This document shows, piece after piece, positions 8,954-16,451 of a stretch of DNA of 64,000 nucleotides. Within the stretch, counting starts at the first letter, position 1. Every line of letters begins with the position of its first letter. A model generated the notes under the pieces. That model was not told the DNA's origin. It did no database searches and saw nothing but the letters and a program-made list of their open reading frames with translations. The position numbers and the translations under genes were made by a program. The DNA comes from Bradyrhizobium stylosanthis (GTDB lineage: Bacteria; Pseudomonadota; Alphaproteobacteria; Rhizobiales; Xanthobacteraceae): NCBI RefSeq assembly GCF_001641335.1, contig NZ_LVEM01000001.1, positions 842,580-906,579 on the forward strand, written 5' to 3'.

Positions 8954-10270
8954 TCATTGGAGTTGGTTGATGTGATTGAGAATGCGTGATTGCCAAGGCT
9001 TGAGGTCTGGGTCGTTCAAATGACCTCTTGCCCGTTCGAGCAAGTCGCCAGCCGGAGCCATCCGGCCCGGCGAAAATTGTCTATCTAACTGCCTTTCGAG
9101 GAGTGAAGTCGTCTCATGTTCCGCTATCGGCGCAAATATCAGATCAAACATTACATCATCTGGAAAAGCACGCTCATCCAGTCGCATGAAGGATATGGCT
9201 TTGATCCCCAAGCCAATCCGAAAGGGGTCGTGACTTGTAATCAAATGAAGAATGCGATCCTTCAAGATCTGAGGTTGAGTCCTCGATGCATTTGATGCGA
9301 CCTGGGACCATGTCCATCCCGCCAAGCGATGCGTATCTGCGCCAATCGCTTCGTTTTGATCGAAGTAGTTTTCAATGCCGATCAGCACTTCTTCTAATGG
9401 GAAGGGCTCGGCCGATTTCCGGAGAGTTTCGACGTCGGTTCCAATAGCGTTTGCGATGAAGGAGAGACGGTCGATCGGCGGCCCTGCATCGATTGCCGGC
9501 GGCCGCGTTTCAAGCAGAAGTAGAAACTGCGTCTTGTTCGAGAGGCCGCCTTTGATGTGACGAGCCAGAAGGCGATCTTTGCCGTCAATGCGCTCAAAAT
9601 ATTCGAAGCTATCTCCCGTGAACCCCTTCGGAAGATCCGACTTCCGTGGCCATCTCGAGTCTGACCGTATGACACGCAACAGGAAGCCGTCCTCAAATTC
9701 GCCGAGTTTCCGTTGCGTTGCGCACTTGCCGGGATAGCCCCGTAAAAGAAATTCAAGAGCCAGTTTGGCGTTATTTTTCGCAAAACATGTAGCGCCATCA
9801 GCTTGAGTGTAGAGCATCCAATCGCGAGTCCGGGTATTAGATCGCAGTGCGAGCGTGTGGTTAGACGTAGCCAGAACTTTGATGCAGACGTCGTCGCAAT
9901 GATTATTGTTGTCGTCTTCGATAGCCAAAAGCGTGTGATCTCTGCGCTCGGGTTCGGCGGTAAAGGATGTGAGACTAGCGAACAGGTCCATTTCTTCGGT
10001 TATCAGCAAGAAGGAGCCGCAATAGATGCTACCCGCTAGAATGATCGGGCCTAGGACAAAGCCGATTCGTCGCTTTGCAAGTCCATAGACGGGCAACAGA
10101 ATAAACGGCGCGGTAAGTGCGCCGAAAAGCAGAGCAATCAAGCCCGGCGCGAACATGAGTGCCATGCCCATCGCCATAGCCGCGCTCCACGCGCAAGCCG
10201 CTGAGAGGATGGCGATCACAGCGGAGATGCAAGCGTCTCCAAGGATCTTAATCAGCGGGTGATATCTCAC
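8954..10270 (-). CDS. membrane protein of unknown function
   Basis: I do not recognise this protein. With the GTG at 10270 it is 438 residues: about four hydrophobic segments in the first 95 residues (for example SAVIAILSAACAW, ALMFAPGLIALLFGALTAPF, GFVLGPIILAGSIYCG), then a long soluble C-terminal region of about 340 residues with many acidic and Asn-rich stretches (EDDNNNHCDD) and four or more cysteines. The frame is open back to 10438, but that extension reads through a palindromic repeat (10368-10457), so the true start is inside. Composition is clearly less GC-biased than the flanking genes, which suggests acquisition by transfer. It lies between a long repeat element and a small secreted-protein gene in the same direction. 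Confidence 0.6.
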   Translation of the reverse strand: MRYHPLIKILGDACISAVIAILSAACAWSAAMAMGMALMFAPGLIALLFGALTAPFILLPVYGLAKRRIGFVLGPIILAGSIYCGSFLLITEEMDLFASLTSFTAEPERRDHTLLAIEDDNNNHCDDVCIKVLATSNHTLALRSNTRTRDWMLYTQADGATCFAKNNAKLALEFLLRGYPGKCATQRKLGEFEDGFLLRVIRSDSRWPRKSDLPKGFTGDSFEYFERIDGKDRLLARHIKGGLSNKTQFLLLLETRPPAIDAGPPIDRLSFIANAIGTDVETLRKSAEPFPLEEVLIGIENYFDQNEAIGADTHRLAGWTWSQVASNASRTQPQILKDRILHLITSHDPFRIGLGIKAISFMRLDERAFPDDVMFDLIFAPIAEHETTSLLERQLDRQFSPGRMAPAGDLLERARGHLNDPDLKPWQSRILNHINQLQ

Positions 10271-10367
10271 CTGGATGGAGGCCTTCGGAGCAGATGGCGG
10301 GCGGACATCCTTTGGTTGTGGACCATGTGCCCTAACGCTAGGTAAACCGGGTCCAGGGGCAACAACT

Positions 10368-10457
10368 CGTAGGATGGGTAGAGCGTAAGCGAAACCCATC
10401 AACCCTCCGCCCATGACGAGGCATGATGGGTTTCGCAAGGGCTCAACCCATCCTACG
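10368..10457. repeat. palindromic repeat, family A copy 1
   Basis: Left arm CGTAGGATGGGTAGAGCG with AAACCCATCA, right arm TGATGGGTTTCG with CAACCCATCCTACG, loop of about 22 bases. Other copies are at 10829-10919 and 25686-25767. It supplies the last codons and stop of the small gene at 10443. Confidence 0.85.
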
Positions 10458-10772
10458 TACTGCGATACTTAAAGCGTCGTGTCGCACGACACCGAAAGTC
10501 GTCGCCTCCGTCTCGATCGTGATGTACCGTACGAAGGTCGTGGCGAGGCCCGGCTGCGTCGGAACTGTCCATTTCAGAACACTCTTGTCGGGCATGCGCT
10601 TCTCGAACTCGGGCGCTGTCCCATACAGCTCCGAAAAGAATGTCACGGCTCTTTCGATCGCGCCCGGGCCAGTCCCCATTGCCTCTCGCAGGTGTTGCTC
10701 ATCGCTTGCGTCAAAGCATATTTTGAACTCTGCAGATGCAACAGTCGGAAAGACCACGACCAGTGAGGGCAA
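10443..10772 (-). CDS. small secreted-like protein of unknown function, uncertain start
   Basis: Not recognised. 109 residues from a TTG at 10772. The N-terminus reads as the hydrophobic half of a signal peptide (LPSLVVVFPTVASA followed by EFKICF), with no charged residues before it. A strong GAGGAG lies at 10792-10797. It is 4 bases from an in-frame ATT (10787) and 9 bases from an ATG (10782) in another frame that encodes only 23 residues. Either an ATT start or a one-base frameshift after the ATG would restore a complete signal peptide. The last five residues and the stop come from the family A repeat. Possibly a decaying gene. Confidence 0.4.
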   Translation of the reverse strand: MPSLVVVFPTVASAEFKICFDASDEQHLREAMGTGPGAIERAVTFFSELYGTAPEFEKRMPDKSVLKWTVPTQPGLATTFVRYITIETEATTFGVVRHDALSIAVRRMG

Positions 10773-10828
10773 GCAAACGCATTCAATCTGGCTCCTCGGA
10801 GTAGCTCGGGTGACGTGAGGCCCTAGCT

Positions 10829-10919
10829 CGTAGGATGGGTAGAGCGTAAGCGAAACCCATCAATCCCTCCGCCGGTGACGTGGCATGATGGGTTTCGCAA
10901 GAGCTCTACCCATCCTACG
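10829..10919. repeat. palindromic repeat, family A copy 2
   Basis: Near-identical to the copy at 10368-10457 (left arm CGTAGGATGGGTAGAGCG, right arm AGCTCTACCCATCCTACG), in the same orientation. The two copies bracket the small gene at 10443 and differ mainly in the loop. Confidence 0.85.
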
Positions 10920-10983
10920 CACTGTCGGCTCAACGTCGCGCTCTGGCGACAAGCCGGACGCGACGAGCCCACGAGGATACGCC

Positions 10984-12369
10984 CTAGATCACCCCCGCCA
11001 TCCGCAGCACCACGCCCGCCGCGCAGCTGCCCGCCAGCACCGTCAGCATCCCCAGCTTGAAGCGGAAGATCGCGGTTGCTGCCGCGATCGCCAGCACCAG
11101 CGCGGGGAGGTCGACGCTGGTCAGCACCGGCCGGTCGAACGCGAACGGGAAGGCGTGCACGGGCACGGTCTCGCGGAACAGCGTGTGGAGCGCGAACCAG
11201 ATCGAGAGGTTGAGGATCACGCCGACGACGGCGGCGGTGATCGCGCTGAGCGCGCCGGCAAGGCCGGTGTTGCCGCGCAGGCGCTCGATATAGGGGGCGC
11301 CGACGAAGATCCAGAGGAAGCAGGGCGTGAAGGTGACCCAGGTCGCGAGCAGGCCGCCGAAGGTTGCGGCGACCATCGGCGACAGGATGCCGGGATCGCG
11401 AAAGGCCGCCATGAAGCCCACGAACTGGAGCACCATGATCAGCGGGCCCGGCGTGGTCTCGGCCATGCCGAGGCCGTCGAGCATCTCGTGCGGCTTCAGC
11501 CAGTGATAATGCTCGACCGCCTGCTGGGCGACATAGGCGAGCACCGCGTAGGCGCCGCCGAAGGTGACCAGCGCCATCTTCGAGAAGAACAGCGCGATCT
11601 GGCTGAACACGTTGGCCTGGCCAAACGCGGCCAGCAGCGCGATGACCGGCACCAGCCAGAGCGCAAGCCACAGCGCGGCGACGCGGATCGCACGGCCGGT
11701 GTCGGGTTTGACGTGATCGGGCACGGCCTCGCCGAGCATGCTGTCGATTACGGCACCGCTGCCGCCATGGCCGTGACCGGCCGGGGCGAATTCCGGACGG
11801 CCTTGCCTGGCGCCGATATATCCGATCACGCCGGCGGCGATGATGATGATCGGGAAGGGGACCGCGAAGAAGAAGATCGCGACGAAGGCGATCGCTGCGA
11901 GCGCGATCATGATGCGGTTCTTCAGTGCGCGCTTGCCGACGCGGAACACGGCTTCGATCACGATCGCGAGCACGGCGGCCTTCAGCCCGAAGAACAGCGC
12001 CTCTACGAAGCTGACATTGCCGTAAGCGGCATAGATGTAGCTGAGCCCCATGATGGCGATGATGCCGGGCAGGATGAACAGCCCGCCCGCCATCAGTCCG
12101 CCGGCGGTGCGATGCATCAGCCAGCCGACATAGGTCGCAAGCTGCTGCGCCTCCGGTCCCGGCAGCAGCATGCAATAGTTCAGCGCATGCAGGAAGCGGC
12201 CTTCGGAGATCCACTTCTTCTCCTCGACCAGGATGCGATGCATCACCGCGATCTGGCCCGCGGGCCCGCCAAAACTCAGGCAGGCGACGCGCAGCCAGAC
12301 ACGGAAAGCCTCGTTGAAGCTGATGCCGTGACCGGCATCAGCTCCTGCTTGATTGGCACGCGTATCCAT
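10984..12369 (-). CDS. chrA: chromate transporter
   Basis: Inner-membrane chromate efflux protein of the long-chain CHR family, with two homologous halves. The 461-residue product shows the paired signatures RVACLSFGGPAGQIAVMHR (N-half) and FSKMALVTFGGAYAVLAYV (C-half), each followed by GP motifs (MLLPGPEAQQLATYVGWL and AETTPGPLIMVLQFVGFM), with about ten membrane segments. A His/Gly-rich cytoplasmic loop (APAGHGHGGSGAV) joins the halves. The start ATG overlaps the upstream rhodanese-ChrB gene by one base (TAATG), so the two are one translationally coupled operon, divergent from the CDF exporter. Confidence 0.93.
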   Translation of the reverse strand: MDTRANQAGADAGHGISFNEAFRVWLRVACLSFGGPAGQIAVMHRILVEEKKWISEGRFLHALNYCMLLPGPEAQQLATYVGWLMHRTAGGLMAGGLFILPGIIAIMGLSYIYAAYGNVSFVEALFFGLKAAVLAIVIEAVFRVGKRALKNRIMIALAAIAFVAIFFFAVPFPIIIIAAGVIGYIGARQGRPEFAPAGHGHGGSGAVIDSMLGEAVPDHVKPDTGRAIRVAALWLALWLVPVIALLAAFGQANVFSQIALFFSKMALVTFGGAYAVLAYVAQQAVEHYHWLKPHEMLDGLGMAETTPGPLIMVLQFVGFMAAFRDPGILSPMVAATFGGLLATWVTFTPCFLWIFVGAPYIERLRGNTGLAGALSAITAAVVGVILNLSIWFALHTLFRETVPVHAFPFAFDRPVLTSVDLPALVLAIAAATAIFRFKLGMLTVLAGSCAAGVVLRMAGVI

Positions 12370-13187
12370 TACGCCTTTACCTTGTTGGTCGGCCAGTTGT
12401 GGGTCTCGGCCGTGGCATCGCGGCACCAGCGGTAGAAGGCGTCGTAGAGCAGCATGCCGGCCTCGAGCTGCTCGAGGTCGTCATCGTACATGCGCGACAG
12501 CCCGAGCGAGGCCGCGAGCAGGCCCGGCGCCTCCGGTGCCAGATCCGGCCGCGCGGTGTCGGCACCGCGCACCAGCGTCGCGAGTCGAAGCAAAGGCGGC
12601 GTGGCAATGCCGAATTCCTCGATCATCACGTCGAAGGTGCAGAGCTCGCCGCGGTGGCTCCAGAACACGTTCTCGATGTCGAAGGGCGCTGCATTGAAGC
12701 GCTCGCCGACGGCGACGACCTCGGACGGCGCCACGTACAGGAACACCGCGTTGGGATCGACGAAGCGGCGGATCAGCCAGGGGCAGGCGATGCGGTCGAC
12801 CTTGGGCCGCGCCCGCGTGACCCACACGGTGCGTCCCTTGGCGTCGCGCGGCGGCAGCTTCCTTGTGTCGAGCAGCGGCAGTTTTGCAGCCTTCCAGCCC
12901 TCGAAGCCGTCCTCCAGGGTTTCCGCCTCGGCGCCAAGCTGCCTCAGCCAGGCGGCCGTGCCCTGCGCCAGCTTGGCGCCGCGCAGGCAGGAGACGATGG
13001 CGGAGCGGCCGGCAAAGTCGCCGCCCCATTCCGCGACGGTTTCGTGACTGAGCTTGATCGAGCCGGGAATCAGCCGCCGGTCGGCGGCAAAATCCTCCTC
13101 CGTGCGGACGTCGATCAGGACAGGAGCGTTGGCCGTGCCGATCAGGCGCGCCAATTTTTCGGATGATATGGTCGTGAACGTAGACAT
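12369..13187 (-). CDS. rhodanese-ChrB fusion, chromate resistance protein
   Basis: Two-domain protein of 272 residues. Residues about 10-110 form a rhodanese domain (NAPVLIDVRTEEDFAADR, active-site loop VSCLRGAKLAQGTAAWL with its cysteine). Residues about 125-265 are the ChrB C-terminal domain (TRARPKVDRIACPWLIRRF, PSEVVAVGERFNAAPFDIEN, CTFDVMIEEF, MLLYDAFYRWC). ChrB-type proteins are associated with chromate sensing or resistance; here the usual N-terminal part of ChrB is replaced by a rhodanese, suggesting sulfur or redox chemistry in place of DNA binding. The ATG at 13187 has GAGG upstream. First gene of the chrA operon. Confidence 0.85.
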   Translation of the reverse strand: MSTFTTISSEKLARLIGTANAPVLIDVRTEEDFAADRRLIPGSIKLSHETVAEWGGDFAGRSAIVSCLRGAKLAQGTAAWLRQLGAEAETLEDGFEGWKAAKLPLLDTRKLPPRDAKGRTVWVTRARPKVDRIACPWLIRRFVDPNAVFLYVAPSEVVAVGERFNAAPFDIENVFWSHRGELCTFDVMIEEFGIATPPLLRLATLVRGADTARPDLAPEAPGLLAASLGLSRMYDDDLEQLEAGMLLYDAFYRWCRDATAETHNWPTNKVKA

Positions 13188-13328
13188 GGTGTTGCGTCCT
13201 CGCAAAAACCGAACGGGACGCGATACTTGGGCATGTCGCCTCGTGGGGAGATCGCTCAAATCCCCATGGGCCGATTACAGCCAAACTAAGCGGAACTGTC
13301 AATCCGCAGGACGATTGGGCCTTCGAAA

Positions 13329-13348
13329 ATAGACCGCCGCCGGTCTAT
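13329..13348. promoter_or_regulatory. palindromic operator candidate between chromate and CDF genes
   Basis: A perfect inverted repeat with 8-base arms, ATAGACCG and CGGTCTAT, around CCGC, immediately followed by AGTG; the right arm overlaps a TATAGT that could serve as a -10 box for the + strand. It lies 39 bases before the CDF start and 142 bases before the rhodanese-ChrB start, so it most likely governs the exporter. The regulator is not encoded next to it. Confidence 0.45.
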
Positions 13349-13386
13349 AGTGGGTGGCAACACATCTGAATCTTCTGGAGAATTCG

Positions 13387-14355
13387 ATGCATTCCCACTC
13401 CATTGAACAGTGGACGCATGACCACGCGTTCCTCGGCGAAAAGCACGAGGAGAACGAGCGGCGCACCTGGCTCGTGGTGGTGCTGACGCTGGTCATGATG
13501 GTCGGCGAGATCGTCGCCGGCTCGCTGTTCGGCTCGATGGCGCTGCTGGCCGACGGCTGGCATATGGGCACGCATGCGGCAGCGCTCGGCATTGCCGCCT
13601 TCGCCTATCGTTTCGCGCGGCGGCATCTCGGCAATGCGCATTTCACCTTCGGCACCGGCAAGTTCGGCGATCTCGCCGCCTTCTCCAGCGCGATCATCCT
13701 CGGCCTGATCGCGGTCGAGATCGCCTATGAGAGCGTGCTGCGGCTGATCAATCCGGTGCCGATCGTCTATGGCGAGGCGATCGCGGTCGCGGCGCTCGGC
13801 CTGTGCGTCAACCTCGCCAGCGCGTGGCTGCTGCGGGGCAGCCACGATCACCACCACGGGCATCATCATGGCCACGATCACGGCCACGGTCATGCGCATC
13901 ATGATCACGACGATCACGATCACCACCATCATCACGACAACAATCTTCGCGCCGCCTATGTCCACGTCATGGCGGATGCCGCGACCTCGGTGCTGGCGAT
14001 CGCAGCGCTGCTGGTGGCCATGTATTCCGGCTGGGTGTGGGCCGATCCCGCGGTGGGCCTGATCGGCAGCGTGGTGATCGCGAGCTGGGCGTTCGGCCTC
14101 ATCAAGAGCTCGGGCGCGGTGCTGCTCGACGTGCGCGCCGACGAGAAGCTGGAGCGGGTGATCCGCGCCCGCATGGAGGTCGGCGACGATCGGGTTACCG
14201 ATCTGCATCTCTGGCAGGTCGGACCGGGCCATTGCGCCGTGCTGTTGTCCGTGGTGTCGGACCGGCCGAAGCAGCCGGCTGTCTACAAGAAGCGGCTCGC
14301 GGGGTTGAAGGGGCTCAGCCACATCACGGTCGAGGTCGAGACCTGCCCGCATTGA
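13387..14355 (+). CDS. cation diffusion facilitator metal exporter, DmeF-like, His-rich
   Basis: Inner-membrane divalent metal/proton antiporter. The 322-residue product has the CDF core: LVVVLTLVMMVGEIVAGSLF, then ALLADGWHMGTHAAALGIAA with the metal-site Asp and His, and the later HVMADAATSVLAIAALL carrying the second metal-site pair. Between membrane segments 4 and 5 there is a loop of about 35 residues (around 155-190) that is almost entirely His, Asp and Gly, starting SHDHHHGHHHGHDHGHGHAH. A C-terminal cytoplasmic domain follows (DDRVTDLHLWQVGPGHCAV). His-rich members of this group (DmeF) export cobalt and nickel; zinc is possible. The ATG at 13387 has GGAGA 7 bases upstream. Confidence 0.9.
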   Translation: MHSHSIEQWTHDHAFLGEKHEENERRTWLVVVLTLVMMVGEIVAGSLFGSMALLADGWHMGTHAAALGIAAFAYRFARRHLGNAHFTFGTGKFGDLAAFSSAIILGLIAVEIAYESVLRLINPVPIVYGEAIAVAALGLCVNLASAWLLRGSHDHHHGHHHGHDHGHGHAHHDHDDHDHHHHHDNNLRAAYVHVMADAATSVLAIAALLVAMYSGWVWADPAVGLIGSVVIASWAFGLIKSSGAVLLDVRADEKLERVIRARMEVGDDRVTDLHLWQVGPGHCAVLLSVVSDRPKQPAVYKKRLAGLKGLSHITVEVETCPH

Positions 14356-14438
14356 CGTGATTGGTTGGTGCGGAATTCTTTGGTGCGAGCGGGGTTGATC
14401 CTCGGTCGCAGCCGGCATGGCCATAAGGAGAAACAGCA

Positions 14439-15269
14439 ATGATGCCCAGGATCGCGCTCGCACTCACCGCCGTTTCGCTCGCTCTGTCCAGCCCTGCGGC
14501 GATGGCGCAATCGGAAAAGAGCGGGGTCGAAAGGCTCTACGTCCTCAATTGCGGCGAGGGTACCGCCGGCGACATCTCGCGCTGGACCCCCGGCCTCAAC
14601 GAAGGCAAGACGATGGACTTCGTCGACAGTTGCTATCTCATCAAGCACGCCAAGGGCTGGTTCCTGTGGGACACCGGCATCGCCGATGCCGTCGCTGCCA
14701 TGCCGAACGGGTTGGTGCCCGCCGATCCCAAGGCGGTAACCTGGAAGCGGCCGAAGACGCTCGCGGCCCAGCTCGAGCAGCTCGGCCTCAAGCCCGACGA
14801 CGTCAAGGCAATGGCGGTCTCGCACACCCATCCGGATCACACCGGCAATGTCGAGCTGTTCCCGCAGGCCATGCTCTACGTGCAGAAGGCCGAATATGAC
14901 TGGCCCGGCGCCAACAACGAACCGCGCTTCAAGCCGTCGCATCCGGTCGAGCTGCTCACGGGCGACAAGGACGTGTTCGGCGACGGCAGCGTGACCATCC
15001 TCTCGACACCCGGCCACACGCCGGGACACCAGTCGCTGCTGGTGAAGCTGCCGAAGACCGGCGCGGTGGTGCTGTCAGGCGATGCCGTGCACTTCAAGGA
15101 CAATTGGGACAACCGCCGCGTACCCGGCATGAACGTCAACAAGGACCAGACCGCGACCTCGATGCAGAAGATCGCCGACACGCTCGCCAAGGAGAAGGGG
15201 CAGCTCTGGATCAACCACGACAAGGCCCAGCGCGACAGCCAGAAACTGGCGCCGGAGTTTTACGACTAG
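14439..15269 (+). CDS. exported metallo-beta-lactamase-fold hydrolase, AHL-lactonase-like
   Basis: 276 residues with a Sec signal peptide (cleavage after AAMAQ or nearby) and a metallo-beta-lactamase fold. Metal ligands are visible: HTHPDH at 129-134, His193 in STPGHTPGHQ, Asp215 in VLSGDAVHF, and His260 in LWINHDKAQ. The spacing, and NCGEG near residue 38, resemble N-acyl-homoserine-lactone lactonases (AiiA/AttM clade). Those known enzymes are mostly cytoplasmic, so a periplasmic member could act on incoming lactones. Substrate unproven; other lactones are possible. AAGGAG precedes the paired ATG codons. A hairpin lies just past the stop. Confidence 0.8.
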   Translation: MMPRIALALTAVSLALSSPAAMAQSEKSGVERLYVLNCGEGTAGDISRWTPGLNEGKTMDFVDSCYLIKHAKGWFLWDTGIADAVAAMPNGLVPADPKAVTWKRPKTLAAQLEQLGLKPDDVKAMAVSHTHPDHTGNVELFPQAMLYVQKAEYDWPGANNEPRFKPSHPVELLTGDKDVFGDGSVTILSTPGHTPGHQSLLVKLPKTGAVVLSGDAVHFKDNWDNRRVPGMNVNKDQTATSMQKIADTLAKEKGQLWINHDKAQRDSQKLAPEFYD

Positions 15270-15282
15270 CGCCCTTTGGCGG

Positions 15283-15310
15283 CCCTGTTGCCACAGCGGT
15301 GGCAGCAGGG
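15283..15310 (+). terminator. hairpin after the lactonase-like gene
   Basis: An imperfect 12-bp stem (CCCTGTTGCCAC / GTGGCAGCAGGG, one G-T pair) around AGCG, 14 bases past the stop codon. There is no T-run, so it is at best a weak or Rho-assisted stop; the next gene begins 43 bases later. Confidence 0.3.
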
Positions 15311-15353
15311 CTGTGCTAGGCGCAACCCGAAGCTCCGGGACAGGAGACGGCGT

Positions 15354-16232
15354 GTGGGCGAATGGCTCGGGGTTGCGATCGCGCTGGCGTCGAGCAGCAT
15401 CGGCGGCACCGCCGCGGCGATCACCCGCTATCTCGTCACCGGCGCCGATCCGGTCCTGCTGGCGATCCTGCGCTGGGGGATCGGCTTTCTCTGCCTGCTG
15501 CCATGCGCGTTGCTGCTTCGCGTACGCTGGCCGCAGCGGTCCGACTGGCCGGCCGTGGCGCTGCTCGGCATCTGCTTCTTCGGTCTGTTCTTCATCCTGT
15601 ACAACATCGCCGTGTCCTACACGACGGCGGCGCGGGCCAGCCTCGCGCTGGCGACGCTGCCGCTGCACACCATGGTGGTCGGCGCGATCCTCGGCGTGGA
15701 GCAGCTCACGGCGCGCAAGATCATCGGGGTCGGCATCGCCGTGCTCGGCGTCACGGCGGCGCTTGCCGCGGGGCTCGCGCAGAGCCCGCCGGGCGCCTGG
15801 CGCGGCGAGCTGATCATGACCGCGGCCGTGTTCTGCATGGCGTTCTACAACGTGCTGTCGCGTCCGCTGATGCGGCGCTCCAGCGCGCTCGGCTTTCTCA
15901 CGGTCGGTATGGGCGCGGGCGCAGCGGTGCTGGTGCTGGCGGGGCTCATGAAGGGCAGCTTTGCGGCGCTCGATCACTTCACCACGGCGCAGTGGATTGC
16001 CGGCATCTATCTCGGGGCCGGCGGCGGTGCGCTCGCCTTCATCCTCTGGGTCATGGCGCTGGCGCGGGCGACGCCGACCCGCGTTGCCAATACGATGACG
16101 GTCAATCCGATCGCCGCGACCTTGCTGGCCGCACTGCTGATCGGCGAGCCGATCACGGCGAACCTCCTGATCGGGCTCGTCGCGGTGTTCGCTGGGATCT
16201 GGATTGCGACCGGCGAGGCGAAACCGGCCTAG
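15354..16232 (+). CDS. EamA/DMT-superfamily transporter
   Basis: Inner-membrane permease of the drug/metabolite transporter superfamily, 292 residues with about ten hydrophobic segments in two EamA repeats (ASSSIGGTAAAITRYLV..., then GELIMTAAVFCMAFYNVLSR...). The second repeat carries ARATPTRVANTMTVNPIAAT and ALLIGEPITANLLIG, typical of the family. The GTG at 15354 has AGGAG upstream; further upstream the frame is open but non-hydrophobic and Arg-rich. The substrate cannot be predicted. Its 3' end overlaps the next, convergent gene by 4 bases. Confidence 0.85.
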   Translation: MGEWLGVAIALASSSIGGTAAAITRYLVTGADPVLLAILRWGIGFLCLLPCALLLRVRWPQRSDWPAVALLGICFFGLFFILYNIAVSYTTAARASLALATLPLHTMVVGAILGVEQLTARKIIGVGIAVLGVTAALAAGLAQSPPGAWRGELIMTAAVFCMAFYNVLSRPLMRRSSALGFLTVGMGAGAAVLVLAGLMKGSFAALDHFTTAQWIAGIYLGAGGGALAFILWVMALARATPTRVANTMTVNPIAATLLAALLIGEPITANLLIGLVAVFAGIWIATGEAKPA

Positions 16233-16420
16233 CTCTTTGGCGCGGTCGCGGCAGGCGGGCTCGTCTCCGGCGTCTTCTTCGGCTTCAGCGTGCCGGCATA
16301 GAACGAGACCAGCCACACCAGGAGGAGGGCGAGGAGATAGACGCCCCAGGCCTGCGGCGGCGTGGTCGCCCAGCGCAAGAGGCCCTTGAAGGTGCGGGGC
16401 GGGTTGTTGTCGTCGGTCAT
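16229..16420 (-). CDS. small single-pass membrane protein, unknown function
   Basis: 63 residues: a polar N-terminus (MTDDNNPPRTFKGLLRW), one hydrophobic segment at about 26-44 (VYLLALLLVWLVSFYAG), and a Lys/Pro/Ala-rich tail (TLKPKKTPETSPPAATAPKS). Not recognised by family. Supported by an ATG start, GC-rich codon use matching the neighbours, and a clear membrane segment. It lies just downstream of the MFS gene start region in the opposite direction to the EamA gene. Confidence 0.55.
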   Translation of the reverse strand: MTDDNNPPRTFKGLLRWATTPPQAWGVYLLALLLVWLVSFYAGTLKPKKTPETSPPAATAPKS

Positions 16421-16451
16421 GGCCCGCTTGTGCGCGAAAGCCGAGGTGCGG

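Noticed and set aside
13840..13935. Short near-repeats CACCACGGGCATCATCATGG and similar, resembling a small CRISPR-like array
   Set aside because: They encode the His/Asp/Gly-rich loop of the CDF exporter in frame; the units vary in length and there are no spacers.
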